From the NCBI GenBank assembly GCA_002698785.1, contig PAAG01000053.1:186001-250000 (forward strand): a stretch of DNA of 64,000 bases, written 5' to 3'. This DNA comes from Verrucomicrobiales bacterium. Its GTDB lineage: Bacteria > Verrucomicrobiota > Verrucomicrobiia > Verrucomicrobiales > DEV007. The translations under genes were made by a program, and so were the position numbers. Each line of letters starts with the position of its first letter. Within the stretch, counting starts at the first letter, position 1. The notes beneath the pieces are model-generated. The model was not told the DNA's origin and searched no databases. It worked only from the letters and a program-made list of their open reading frames with translations. Below, one piece after another: positions 53,569-63,071 of the stretch.

Positions 53569-53972
53569 CATCCACATCCACCGCCGCAGCAGCCACCGGA
53601 ATCGAGATCTTCAGGCTCAGGAAGTCGACCCAGCTCAAGAGTTTTCCCAACATGCTTGGAGATCTGCTGAACCATCCCATTGAGAGATTCTTCCGCAGCC
53701 ATGAACTCAGCGGCGACTGGATTCGATTTCAGCTCAGCGAGCTTCTCTTCGTATCCGTTGATGTCCTCTTGGGTCAGAGAGCCGTCATGCTGCTTCTGGT
53801 GAAGAGCTTCACCAAGTTTAGCGAATTCACGATAGGAGGCCTGTGCTTCCTCATTGGCGAAGAAGGCTTCGATTTTCCCCACATTTTCGGTGTATTCACC
53901 GGACTGAAGGATGAGCGAGCAGAGTTCGCGTGTCTTTTCGAGAATTGCTGAGTTGGGGGAAAGAACTTCCAT
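53562..53972 (-). CDS. YlbF/YmcA family protein with cysteine-rich tail
   Basis: 136 aa. The YlbF core is helical: ILEKTRELCSLILQS, then FANEEAQASYREFAKLGEALHQKQ and PVAAEFMAAEESLNGMVQQI. It ends with a Gly/Cys tail (GGCCGGGCGCD, Cys128, 129, 133 and 135) that the Bacillus proteins lack as I recall. In Bacillus, YlbF-YmcA-YaaT forms an iron-sulfur complex that affects RNase Y. The tail could bind a metal or cluster. YaaT and YmcA are not nearby. Confidence 0.85.
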   Translation of the reverse strand: MEVLSPNSAILEKTRELCSLILQSGEYTENVGKIEAFFANEEAQASYREFAKLGEALHQKQHDGSLTQEDINGYEEKLAELKSNPVAAEFMAAEESLNGMVQQISKHVGKTLELGRLPEPEDLDSGGCCGGGCGCD

Positions 53973-54015
53973 ACTTCACAGATACGCCACAATCGCCGAC
54001 CGAACAAGGAGTGAA

Positions 54016-56532
54016 TCAAAGGGCTGAATACGAGATTCCGTGCCGAGGAGTTTTCTGTAATACCGAGGCCGGGAGGTCGGGAAGGGATAGCAGCGGGCTG
54101 CGCCTGTCGCGTCGGGCGAGCACGACAGTTGCTTGTTCCTTCAGTTCCAACCACCGGGGGAAATCGAGATCAGGAGCAAATCGAATATGCCGGAGCAGGC
54201 TGAGCCACTCGACGTAAGCTCTTTCGACATCCCCCGACCCAAAACTGATCTCCGATGTCTCGGCAAAAAGGTGGTGGAGTTTGCCGTCGAGCATCATTGC
54301 GATCAACTCCGCGGCGTTTTCCCCATACTGGACGGGCAATCCCAGATGAAGGTATCCTTCGTAGTCGACAGGGCCATATGCCTGGCGGCAGGCGGCGGCG
54401 AGACGCTCGCTACCGACCGAGTCGACGAGAGCCTCTGCTCGGGGGACGGAATCCAGATCGAAACGGTTTCCGGCGCGGAGGTTCGCGAGGTGCACAACGG
54501 CTTCTTCGATGGGGTAGTGCGGATCTTCCAGTGAGGCAGCAACAGCGAGCCCTTCGCCTCCTTGAAAAAGGCTCATCAACTTCCCTCGAAGGGTTGGCGA
54601 ACCTTCCTCATTAATCAGGTGAAGCTTCCTCCATGCATGTGCTGGAGTTCCTGGTGATGGCTGAAACGATTCTCCAGTTTCTTCTGCGTTGTAATGGGTT
54701 TCTGCCTCGATCTCAACTGTTCGGAGTTCTGGAGCGTGGAGACTTTTTCCGACCGAATCCTGATAGGAGAGTAATTTGACCGTTCGGAAATGTCCCGTGA
54801 GATACAGCGTTTTGCCTCGCTGAACAAAACCTTCAAACTCAGCAGGAGCGATCGAAGACTCAAGTAGCTCCGGAAGTGTCGCCTCGATGATATCCCGGGA
54901 GATGGACGCTCTGCTGTCTTTGCTGATTTTTCGAATCGCCTTGGTCAAAATGAATTCGCCGTTCTGATCTTCCGTCGCTACCGCGATTTCCATTCCGTAG
55001 CGGCGGGGGCCTCCCTTCCGGTTATCGAGGCGACAGAGGCGTCCTCGGTTAGGAAGGAGGGACTCGATCAACGCGCTGTTTCCCTCGGCATTGCGATATC
55101 GGCCATGCGCGAAACTGAGCGTATCTGCCAATGGCGTATCATTCTCATGATCTGGCTGAATGGGTTCCCATTCACCTTTCGAATTGAGGACTTCCTTTTT
55201 GATCGGCTTTAAATTGAAGAGAGGAGCGGCCTCTTCATTGGCAGGGGTTTTTCGGGACTGAAAACCGAGGGGGATGTCTTGGCGCGAGAAAAGGCGGTTC
55301 CTGAGTTCGCGGGCCGCAGCGATGGGGGATTCATCTCTTTCGATGGCATGAGACATCCTTCTCAGGAGCGTCGGCCAATCGAGTTCGTTGGCGCGTTGGA
55401 GATCGACGGGGCGGGCTTCCGAGAGGTGAGGGGTTTTACGTCCCGTGATCAGATAGCCTTTGTCGTCCAGCCCTCGTCGTCCCGCTCGACCGAACATCTG
55501 CAGCAGTTCATCCGGGTTCACATTCCGCTGAAAGGGACCATCCTGATAGCTGGTCTCCGAGACGAAGACGGAGCGAACGGAGAAATTGATTCCTGCGGCG
55601 AGTCCCATGGTGGCGACGATCACGCGGAGTTGCCCTGCTTTGGCGAGAGGCTCAACAATGGCGGAACGCTCGCCAAAGCTCAATCCACTGTGATGATAGG
55701 CTACCCTTTTCTGGAGCAGTCGTTTCAGGTCGTTGGAGCAAAGTTGTTCGAGGCGAGGCTCACCCAGTTGAATGGGGGAATCATTTGGAAGCGCTTCGGC
55801 AATCTTCCAGGCGATCTTCTCTGCTGCCTTGCGATGCGGTGCGAAGATCAGCAGTGGCCCGTATTGAGAGAGCAAGACGCCGAGGCCGAGGCGTTGCCAG
55901 TAGTTCTTGTATTTGGGAGGAGCAGTTCTTGGTAGTGCTTCCAAAGGCATTTCGTCCAGTGGAACCGGGCGCTGATCGGTCCTCACCAATTCGACCTTTC
56001 TTCCCAGGGACTGCATCCACTCAACGACCTTTCGTGGATTGGCTACGCTGCCGCTTAGGAGTAGCAGGCGGGTATGTGAAGGAGCAAGTGCAATGGCGAG
56101 TTCGTAGTTCAGGCCTCGGCGCCTGTCGCCGATCATCTGGTATTCATCGATGACGAGGAGGTCGGGGCCTTCACCAGCAAGAAACCGCTCACGCTGTGTT
56201 TCCAGGGTTGCCACGAGAATGGGTGCATCGATATTTTCGGCCACGTCACCCGTGGCGATACCCACTTTCCAACCTTTGCTTCGCCACTCGCGCCATTTCT
56301 CGTTGGCCAGCGCGCGAGTGGGAACAGTATAAACCGCCTGTTTCCCGGTGGAATGGAACTGCTTCTCTCCGACGAGGTTTTCGAAGATGTATGTCTTCCC
56401 AGCTCCCGTGGGAGCGGATACGACGACATCACTCCCGTTGCGGAGTGCGCGAATCGCATCCTGCTGCCAGAGATCCGGGATCAGCAGATGCGCCTGGAGG
56501 CCTTCAAAGGCCTTTTCCAATCCGCCGTTCAT
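54016..56532 (-). CDS. Ski2-like superfamily 2 DEAD/DEAH-box helicase
   Basis: 838 aa. Motif I SAPTGAGKTYIF (Lys46), motif Ia TVPTRALANEKW, motif II VIDEYQMIGD (DEYQ instead of DEAH/DEVH), motif III LLSGSVANP, motifs IV-VI with VIVATMGLAAGINF and QMFGRAGRRG. The MIGDRRRG stretch after motif II and the FGRAGRRGLDDKG arrangement are typical of the Ski2/Mtr4/SUV3 branch. Long C-terminal region of about 400 residues is unlike Lhr. Role probably RNA or DNA unwinding; not in an obvious operon (45 bp from the protease stop). Confidence 0.9.
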   Translation of the reverse strand: MNGGLEKAFEGLQAHLLIPDLWQQDAIRALRNGSDVVVSAPTGAGKTYIFENLVGEKQFHSTGKQAVYTVPTRALANEKWREWRSKGWKVGIATGDVAENIDAPILVATLETQRERFLAGEGPDLLVIDEYQMIGDRRRGLNYELAIALAPSHTRLLLLSGSVANPRKVVEWMQSLGRKVELVRTDQRPVPLDEMPLEALPRTAPPKYKNYWQRLGLGVLLSQYGPLLIFAPHRKAAEKIAWKIAEALPNDSPIQLGEPRLEQLCSNDLKRLLQKRVAYHHSGLSFGERSAIVEPLAKAGQLRVIVATMGLAAGINFSVRSVFVSETSYQDGPFQRNVNPDELLQMFGRAGRRGLDDKGYLITGRKTPHLSEARPVDLQRANELDWPTLLRRMSHAIERDESPIAAARELRNRLFSRQDIPLGFQSRKTPANEEAAPLFNLKPIKKEVLNSKGEWEPIQPDHENDTPLADTLSFAHGRYRNAEGNSALIESLLPNRGRLCRLDNRKGGPRRYGMEIAVATEDQNGEFILTKAIRKISKDSRASISRDIIEATLPELLESSIAPAEFEGFVQRGKTLYLTGHFRTVKLLSYQDSVGKSLHAPELRTVEIEAETHYNAEETGESFQPSPGTPAHAWRKLHLINEEGSPTLRGKLMSLFQGGEGLAVAASLEDPHYPIEEAVVHLANLRAGNRFDLDSVPRAEALVDSVGSERLAAACRQAYGPVDYEGYLHLGLPVQYGENAAELIAMMLDGKLHHLFAETSEISFGSGDVERAYVEWLSLLRHIRFAPDLDFPRWLELKEQATVVLARRDRRSPLLSLPDLPASVLQKTPRHGISYSAL

Positions 56533-56577
56533 GACGGAAAGAAGATAGCTTGGGAGGAAAGGAGGATCCTTTGTCTA

Positions 56578-58923
56578 TCAGTTAGGCTGATCAACTTTCG
56601 TTTCGACTGGAACGGTCTTGTCTCGAGGCTGAGGCTTTGCTTCCGAAATGCTTACCGGCTTTCCAGTGGAATCGATAGCGATCAGATCCTGAAGAACTCG
56701 AAGTGTCTCTCTTTCGTAAGGATCGAGCTTGTGGGGATACTCGAGAGCCTTGGACTCTTCGTCGTCTTCCTCTTCTTCGGAGCCGCGCGTCATGCCACTC
56801 AGCTCTTCTTGGGAAAGTTCGTCACGAAGAGTGAGCCCTTCATTCAAAACATTGTCCTGGGTCAGTTTGTAGATGGTGAAAAGCCCTTCCTCTTCCTTAC
56901 GGATCTCTTCAAAACGCTTAATTCGTTCTTCCTTTCTCGCTTCTCTACGTTTGTCTGCATCTGTCGATTCTTGCCTACGCTGTTCGAGGTTCAGGGAGAG
57001 GGTATTCTCATCAATCCTCTTCTTTTCGCGAGTGATGTCATCAATGATGTAGGAGAATGCAGGATCGGATGCGACTCTGGCAACAGAGGCTTGTTCGAGC
57101 TCCTGCAGCGGAAGCGGGGTCTCAAAAAATGGATCGTATCTGCTCGGCTGAATCGGATCTACAACCAGAGCATTCGGAAGGGAGGATTCGCCGATGTCTG
57201 CGACATCCAGAACAGACGGCAGTTGAATGTCGGGAACGACTCCATGGCGTTGCGTGGAGTGACCGTTGATTCGATAGAAGGTCTGGATGGTCAGCTTGAG
57301 AGCGCCTTCCTGGCTGGGGTTGCGATTGAACGGAAGGATCAACCGGTTGGTGAAAACCTGCTTCAACTGCTGAACCGTTCCTTTACCGAAAGTCGATTCG
57401 TCACCGACGATAACCGCGCGACCGTAGTCTTGGAGCGCTGCTGCGAAAATTTCAGAGGCGGACGCACTGGCCGTGTTGGTCAATACGATCAGTGGACCGC
57501 CATAGACGGCTTCCGCATTTCTGGAGAATTTCTGATCACGACCACCTCGCCAGTCGAGGGACTGCACAACAGGACCTCGGCGAATGAAGAGGCCTGTCAT
57601 ATTGATCGCCTCTTCCAGCGAACCGCCACCATCGTCGCGAAGGTCGATGATAAGTCCGTCGATACCTTCTATGGAAAGACGAACGAGAAGGCGTCTCACG
57701 TCTGTCGTAGTACTGGTCTGCCCGCCATCCATGTCGGCGTAGAATGAAGGTAGAGTGATCCAGCCCAGCTTCTGCTCGTTGCCCTCGGGATCTTTTGTGA
57801 TGATCAGATCGGCTGTCGCAAGGCTTTCCTTGAGGTCGATCTTGTCGCGGATGATGTCGATCAGTTTAATTTCATCGGGAGCACTCGCGGAAACCACTTT
57901 CAGGCGAACGGTCGTGCCGATTTCGCCGCGGATGAGATCAACGATGTCGGAAAGGGTCTTTTCAACGACATCAGTAAACTCACCTTCAGGGCCTTGAGCT
58001 ACACCGATCACGCGGTCTTTCACTTCGAGCTTTCCACCTTTGAAAGCAGGTCCACCAACGACAAGGCCTTCAATGGTCGCTCCACCTTGTTCTTCATCTT
58101 TCTGAAGCATAGCGCCGATTCCGGTCAGCGATTTATTCATCCCAATACGGAAGTTATCGTACTGCGACTGGGAGAAATACTCGGAGTGCGGATCGTAAGC
58201 GCGAGCGATGGCTTTAATGAAGAAAGTTGCTACGTCTTCGGTTTCGTTCTCATTGACTCGCTTCTGAATGCGGTCGTATCGGTCGGAGACTTTTTCGTAG
58301 ATACTCTTCTTTTCTTCTTCGGAAGGCTCTTTCGGTTCTTCACCGGCCTCTTTCTTCTTCTCTGCCTCTTCCGCGTTCTTCTTGGCTACGGCGTCGGCAA
58401 TGATTTTCTCGCGGATCAGATCGCCTTCGATCAGGTTGCGCCAGAGCTGGTCATGCGCTTCTCCGGCGGGTGCCCATTCGGCTTCCTTGCGAGAAATCTT
58501 GATCGATCTGTCCGAGTCGTAGGTGAAAGTGTTCGGCTTGGCGAGTGATTTGGCGAACTCAACTCGGTCGCGGACACGTTCCTCGTAGATTGAGTAGATG
58601 TCATACGCTGCGGGAATGCCGGAGTTGCGAACGTGATCGTCGATCAGTAGTTCGTGAAGTTTACGGAATCGCTCGATGTCCTCCTTCGTGAAGTAAATCC
58701 GACTGTAATCGAGCATTTCGAGGTAAGCTTCCAGCACTCGCTTCGACATCTTGTCGTTGAAGGGCTGGCGGCTGAAATGTTCTTCTTCCAGCATTGTCAC
58801 GACACGCAGGGCCAAGTCGCCATATTTGGACTCGGCGCGCAGGTGCGACGCAGAAAGAAACACAAGGGTGAGGAGCGTTATGGATGCGACCCTCTTGAAC
58901 GTTGAAAATGTAGCTTGAAGCAT
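56578..58923 (-). CDS. Carboxy-terminal processing protease (Prc/Tsp-like, S41)
   Basis: 781 aa from the ATG at 58923, which begins a signal peptide; the frame stays open to 59040 but that start gives an unlikely N-terminus. Tsp-like N-terminal domain (HFSRQPFNDKMSKRVLEAYLEMLD), a charged Lys/Glu insertion at about 195-230, a PDZ domain (LTGIGAML..GLVVGGPAFKGG) and the S41 core: VLTNTASASASEIFAAAL with the nucleophile Ser and STFGKGTVQQL with the Lys. A long acidic/basic C-terminal tail follows. It degrades misfolded periplasmic proteins. Confidence 0.93.
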   Translation of the reverse strand: MLQATFSTFKRVASITLLTLVFLSASHLRAESKYGDLALRVVTMLEEEHFSRQPFNDKMSKRVLEAYLEMLDYSRIYFTKEDIERFRKLHELLIDDHVRNSGIPAAYDIYSIYEERVRDRVEFAKSLAKPNTFTYDSDRSIKISRKEAEWAPAGEAHDQLWRNLIEGDLIREKIIADAVAKKNAEEAEKKKEAGEEPKEPSEEEKKSIYEKVSDRYDRIQKRVNENETEDVATFFIKAIARAYDPHSEYFSQSQYDNFRIGMNKSLTGIGAMLQKDEEQGGATIEGLVVGGPAFKGGKLEVKDRVIGVAQGPEGEFTDVVEKTLSDIVDLIRGEIGTTVRLKVVSASAPDEIKLIDIIRDKIDLKESLATADLIITKDPEGNEQKLGWITLPSFYADMDGGQTSTTTDVRRLLVRLSIEGIDGLIIDLRDDGGGSLEEAINMTGLFIRRGPVVQSLDWRGGRDQKFSRNAEAVYGGPLIVLTNTASASASEIFAAALQDYGRAVIVGDESTFGKGTVQQLKQVFTNRLILPFNRNPSQEGALKLTIQTFYRINGHSTQRHGVVPDIQLPSVLDVADIGESSLPNALVVDPIQPSRYDPFFETPLPLQELEQASVARVASDPAFSYIIDDITREKKRIDENTLSLNLEQRRQESTDADKRREARKEERIKRFEEIRKEEEGLFTIYKLTQDNVLNEGLTLRDELSQEELSGMTRGSEEEEDDEESKALEYPHKLDPYERETLRVLQDLIAIDSTGKPVSISEAKPQPRDKTVPVETKVDQPN

Positions 58924-59166
58924 GGGAATATTCGAGTCTGCAGGTGTATTCCGGGTCTGGTGTACAGAATTGGCCGCACACCTTACACGCAAAGGAAACA
59001 CGGTAAAAGCGTTTTGTAAGACGTAGATCGGACGGTTCACCTTCCAATTTTGTTAGTAATTCATTGCAATTTGCCGCCAAGTGTTTGTTGAAACTCTGGG
59101 GAAGACAGCAGACTGCATAGTTCTGTGGCGTTGCATCGCCCGCAGTTTCATCGTATCAGGCAGGCA

Positions 59167-60159
59167 ATGGCAACGAATTCGTTTTTCGGTTCGACTATTT
59201 TCAAGATCCTCGTGTTCATTTTTGGTACGATGATTCTTGGGGCACTTATCGCTCCGCCTTTGTACGTTGGAGGAAAGCATGTCGTGGAGCAGGGGTGGCT
59301 AGAGGGCTCTTTCCTTGATGGGCTGAATGGGTCCCTCGACCGGGCAAAGTTCCCCCGCTATTTCAACCGGGCCATTCTCATATCGGCTCTTTTGCTGCTC
59401 TGGCCGATTCTCAAGTGGATAAACGTCGGCAAAAGCAAGCAGTCGGAGGGAAAACGTCCCCTTGGGGAATCCTTGCTTTTGCAGCCCAATCCCTCTTGGT
59501 GGAAGCACATTCTAATTGGTTTTCTGGTTGCTGGGGGAAGCCTGCTTCTCCTGGGGTGGTTCTATGTCAACCAGGGATGGTATGAAGCTCGTGAAACAGA
59601 GAAAGCAATCTCTGGCGTTCTCTTTGGTGCATTAGGAACCGGCTTTGCTGTCGGATTTCTTGAGGAATTCGTCTTTCGGGGCGCGCTGTATGCCCTTTTG
59701 AACCGGCTTTTGAAGCCACGAATGCTCTACTTTACTATCGCGTTTTTCTTCGCCATCATCCATTTCTTTCATGCTCCGAGAAAGATGGATATCGATCCGG
59801 TGACCTGGTTATCAGGGTTCACGATGATCGGGCAGATCTTCGCCTACTTCTTCAGCCAGTTTGGAAATCCATCTTTTCTGGCGGCAGAGTTTGCGGTTCT
59901 CTTTTCCATTGGTCTGGTCCTCGGATATTGCAGGGAGAAGACAAACTCTCTCTGGCTGCCCATCGGATTGCATGCCGGCTGGGTATTCGGGGTGAAAACA
60001 CTCAGTCCACTCGCTCAACGGAACTTTGAACCGGATGAGATGATGCCCTGGCTTGGAGACACCCTGCGGGTGGGGGCAATCTCCTGTCTGGTAGTTTGCG
60101 TGACATGGCTGGGGCTATGGATCTGGCTGCGAGGCAGGTCTGCGAGTAAAATCGATTGA
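59167..60159 (+). CDS. CPBP family intramembrane metalloprotease (CAAX-like)
   Basis: 330 aa from ATG 59167 (the frame is open to TTG 59125). About 8 membrane segments. The Abi/CPBP motifs are EEFVFRGALYALL (EExxxR), FFAIIHFFHA and PIGLHAGWVFG, with three conserved His/Glu ligands for the metal. Bacterial family members act in bacteriocin immunity, signalling or protein maturation. The 3' end overlaps comF by ATGA. Divergent from the Prc gene over a 243-bp region in which I could not identify a clear promoter. Confidence 0.88.
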   Translation: MATNSFFGSTIFKILVFIFGTMILGALIAPPLYVGGKHVVEQGWLEGSFLDGLNGSLDRAKFPRYFNRAILISALLLLWPILKWINVGKSKQSEGKRPLGESLLLQPNPSWWKHILIGFLVAGGSLLLLGWFYVNQGWYEARETEKAISGVLFGALGTGFAVGFLEEFVFRGALYALLNRLLKPRMLYFTIAFFFAIIHFFHAPRKMDIDPVTWLSGFTMIGQIFAYFFSQFGNPSFLAAEFAVLFSIGLVLGYCREKTNSLWLPIGLHAGWVFGVKTLSPLAQRNFEPDEMMPWLGDTLRVGAISCLVVCVTWLGLWIWLRGRSASKID

Positions 60160-60917
60160 TGACGCGAATTTCCTATTTCAGGCAGTCAGTTCTCGGTTGG
60201 ATGTACCCTCCCGTGTGCGCTTCCTGCGAGGATGTTTTGTCAGCTCAGCAGCAATTGGAAATGCCATTTCTCTGTGAGGCATGCGAAGGGTCATTAGAAC
60301 GCATCGGAAAATCCTACTGCCCCGTTTGCGGTCAAACTTACGAGGCCCCTACTCCAGGAAATATGCGATGCGGAAACTGTGGCGACAGGGAGTTGGCGAT
60401 CGATTTCGCAGTCAGTGCCTACCGCTCTTCGGGGAAAGCGAGGCAGATCATGCATCAGTTCAAATACGGGAAACAGCAACATCTTGCCCGTTTGATGGGA
60501 GGGTTGATTCAGCGGGTCTGGGAAGATTCCCGTCTCCACAAAGAGGCATGGTGGGTAGTTCCCGTCCCTCTTCACCCTCGCAGGATGCGCTCGCGTGGAT
60601 TTAACCAGTCGGAGGAGATCGCCCGTCAATTGGTTCGTTTGGCTCCCTCAGGAGTTCAGTTGCAGACACTTTTGGGACTGAAACGAGCTCGAAATACAGT
60701 TCGCCAGGCGCAGTTGGACCGGCGGGATCGCCTTCGGAACCTGATTCAGGCATTTGAACCAGCCAGGGTTCTCCAAAAAGTGAGAAAAGGACCCTCGCGA
60801 GTAATCCTTGTCGATGATGTAATTACGACTGGAACGACCGTTTCTGAGTGCGCTGCAGTCCTCCGTTTGGAGGGGGATGTAGAGGAAATTGCGGCTGTCT
60901 CGGTATTGCGAGGGTGA
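60156..60917 (+). CDS. ComF family phosphoribosyltransferase-like protein
   Basis: 253 aa. The N-terminal zinc-ribbon has CASCEDVL, CEACEGSL, CPVCGQTY and CGNCGDREL pairs. The PRTase core ends with VILVDDVITTGTTVSECAAVLR, the PRPP-binding motif. ComF aids DNA uptake and links to PriA-type functions in transformation. No other competence genes are next to it. Translation is coupled to the CPBP gene. Confidence 0.92.
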   Translation: MMTRISYFRQSVLGWMYPPVCASCEDVLSAQQQLEMPFLCEACEGSLERIGKSYCPVCGQTYEAPTPGNMRCGNCGDRELAIDFAVSAYRSSGKARQIMHQFKYGKQQHLARLMGGLIQRVWEDSRLHKEAWWVVPVPLHPRRMRSRGFNQSEEIARQLVRLAPSGVQLQTLLGLKRARNTVRQAQLDRRDRLRNLIQAFEPARVLQKVRKGPSRVILVDDVITTGTTVSECAAVLRLEGDVEEIAAVSVLRG

Positions 60918-61073
60918 CGAATTTGTTTGTGATTGGCTTGTTTTTCGTTATTTTTAGGCTCTCCTTTGGCCCCCTTCCGGTTTTGCATTCCTCTGAGAAT
61001 GCTGGTGCTGGATTGGGGACACACACGTAACACACACCAGAACTACACGCTGTAACCTCACTTTTGAGAGATC

Positions 61074-61919
61074 ATGGGCATCTTTAAGAAACCTTCGATC
61101 AAGTCGCTCGGTAAGAAAAAGTCCGATATGCCGGAAGGCCTTTGGAACAAATGTCCTTCCTGCGGAGCGATCATTGATGAAATCACGCTGAAGCAGCGCA
61201 ATCGCGTGTGCACAAAGTGCGACCACCATTTTACGCTTACTTCTCAAGAGCGGGTCGAGCTGTTGCTCGATGCAGGCACGTTTGAAGAGCTTGATGCCAA
61301 TCTTGAGTCGATCGACGCCTTGGGATTCAAGGGTTACACCGACAAAATCAAAGCCTACCAGAAGAAGACCGGACTCAAAGAAGCTGTCTTGACTGGAAAA
61401 GGCGCAATCCACGGAAGTCCTGTTACACTGGGCGTGATGGATTTTCGCTTCCTCGGAGCCAGCATGGGCTCAGCGGTTGGTGAAAAGCTTACCCGTGCGA
61501 TTGAAACTGCCACCGAAGAAGAGCGCGGATGCATTATCGTCTGTGCTTCTGGCGGTGCTCGGATGCACGAAGGGATTCTCAGCCTGATGCAGATGGCAAA
61601 GACAAGCGGCGCTCTGGCTCGTCATCATGAGGCTGGTCTTCCATACATCGTTGTTCTCACTCATCCAACCACAGGTGGTGTGACTGCGAGTTTCGCAACA
61701 TTGGGTGATGTCATTATGGCTGAGCCTGGTTGTATGATCGGTTTTGCCGGTCCTCGAGTCATTAAGGAAACGACTCACCAGGACCTCCCGGCGGGATTTC
61801 AGACAGCGGAATTCCTTCTCGAGCACGGATTGGTCGACATGATCGTCCCTCGTTCCCAGATGCGTGAGCGTCTTGGAAACTTGCTCGGATTTATGCTGCC
61901 AGAAAAGCAGTCCGCCTGA
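61074..61919 (+). CDS. accD: Acetyl-CoA carboxylase carboxyltransferase subunit beta
   Basis: 281 aa. The zinc ribbon CPSCGAIIDE...RVCTKCDHHF spans residues 24-50; GVMDFRFLGASMGSAVGEKL and IVCASGGARMHEG form the oxyanion sites of the carboxyltransferase. It transfers CO2 from biotin to acetyl-CoA with AccA. The window lacks accA, accB and accC. It ends in GCC TGA, directly abutting pyrD. Confidence 0.97.
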   Translation: MGIFKKPSIKSLGKKKSDMPEGLWNKCPSCGAIIDEITLKQRNRVCTKCDHHFTLTSQERVELLLDAGTFEELDANLESIDALGFKGYTDKIKAYQKKTGLKEAVLTGKGAIHGSPVTLGVMDFRFLGASMGSAVGEKLTRAIETATEEERGCIIVCASGGARMHEGILSLMQMAKTSGALARHHEAGLPYIVVLTHPTTGGVTASFATLGDVIMAEPGCMIGFAGPRVIKETTHQDLPAGFQTAEFLLEHGLVDMIVPRSQMRERLGNLLGFMLPEKQSA

Positions 61920-61926
61920 TCAGGCG
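61913..61926. terminator. Perfect palindrome spanning the accD/pyrD stop codons
   Basis: CGCCTGATCAGGCG is a perfect 14-nt dyad made from the abutting TGA of accD and the reverse TGA of pyrD, with zero intergenic bases. It could terminate or pair both convergent transcripts, though it has no loop or U-run. Confidence 0.4.
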
Positions 61927-62960
61927 AGATTCGCGATTTCTTTCACCAGGGCGGGGCCACGATAGATGAGCCCCGTGTAAACCTGCACAAGCGCAGCCCC
62001 GGCGTCGAATTTTGCCTTTGCATCGGCGGCGGACATGACTCCGCCCGATCCGATAACAGGGATGGCGGGGTCCATTTCCTTTCGCAGCAAGGCCAGTATC
62101 TCGGTCGATTTTTCCGTCAGGGGGGCTCCACTCAGTCCGCCGGCTTCTTTCGAGAGAGGGTTTTCTTTTACGGCCTCACGATCAATCGTTGTGTTGGTAG
62201 TGATGACCCCGTCGATTTTGGTTTCGCTGAAAACTGAGGCGAGGGCTTTTACGGCATCATCAGCCAGATCCGGTGCGATCTTGATCACAATAGGCACATT
62301 CTTTCCGCCATGAGATTCGCACAGTTCTTTGCGTTTTTCTTGAAGCTGGCTGATGAGGTTGCGAGTTGTCGCATCGTTCTGGAGATCGCGAAGGCCCTTG
62401 GTGTTCGGAGAGGAGAGGTTGGCCGTTACGTAGTCCGCTTCACCGTAGACTCCTTCAAAGCACTTCAGATAGTCGTCGATGGCGTTTTCATTCGGGGTAT
62501 CGAAGTTCTTTCCGATATTGATTCCCAGAACCCCGGAAAAGCGATTTCTTGAAACACGAACGTTTGCGAGAAGTCCATCGACACCGGGGTTGTTGAATCC
62601 CATCCGGTTGATGACGGCGTGGTTTTCCTTCAGGCGAAAGAGGCGCGGCTTTTCATTCCCGGGTTGGGGGCGGGGGGTGACTGTGCCTACTTCCACGTGT
62701 CCAAAGCCAATGCGACCAAAAGCACTGATGGCCGCACCCGTTTTATCGAGACCAGCAGCAAGTCCTACTTTGTTGGGAAATTTGAGCCCCATCAATTCGA
62801 CTGAATTCGGACCGTCTGCGTCGGGGGCACGAGTCCCGGATAACAGCCCCAGAAGACCGAGTGACTCGGCGATATTCATCATCGAGAGCGTTACATGGTG
62901 AGCCTTTTCTGCGTCGAGTGAGAAAAGGATCTGGCGTGCAAGCGGATAGAGGTCGGCCAT
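61920..62960 (-). CDS. pyrD: Dihydroorotate dehydrogenase (class 2)
   Basis: 346 aa, membrane-associated class 2 form. The N-terminal helical segment (LYPLARQILFSLDAEKAHHVTL) and NKVGLAAGLDKTGAAI are FMN/quinone-side features. NLSSPNTKGLRDLQ carries the catalytic Ser. VITTNTTIDRE and VIGSGGVMSAADAK bind FMN. It oxidises dihydroorotate to orotate with quinone in pyrimidine synthesis. Convergent with accD, no bases between. Confidence 0.96.
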   Translation of the reverse strand: MADLYPLARQILFSLDAEKAHHVTLSMMNIAESLGLLGLLSGTRAPDADGPNSVELMGLKFPNKVGLAAGLDKTGAAISAFGRIGFGHVEVGTVTPRPQPGNEKPRLFRLKENHAVINRMGFNNPGVDGLLANVRVSRNRFSGVLGINIGKNFDTPNENAIDDYLKCFEGVYGEADYVTANLSSPNTKGLRDLQNDATTRNLISQLQEKRKELCESHGGKNVPIVIKIAPDLADDAVKALASVFSETKIDGVITTNTTIDREAVKENPLSKEAGGLSGAPLTEKSTEILALLRKEMDPAIPVIGSGGVMSAADAKAKFDAGAALVQVYTGLIYRGPALVKEIANLA

Positions 62961-63071
62961 GGTCTATCGGTAGACCGGGTCGTGCGGTCGGGCAAGTGCG
63001 ACGGTAAAGGGAAAAACTGGCCGTTGCCGCAATCGGCTTTGTGAGGGAAATTACCATTTCAGGAACCCTCT

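Noticed and set aside
56353-57747. 464-codon open frame on the plus strand across the helicase start and Prc gene
   Set aside because: It spans two well-supported minus-strand genes and shows no recognisable motif.
58924-59166. Divergent promoters or a regulatory RNA in the 243-bp gap between prc and the CPBP gene
   Set aside because: I could not find a convincing -35/-10 pair, riboswitch fold or small open frame in it.
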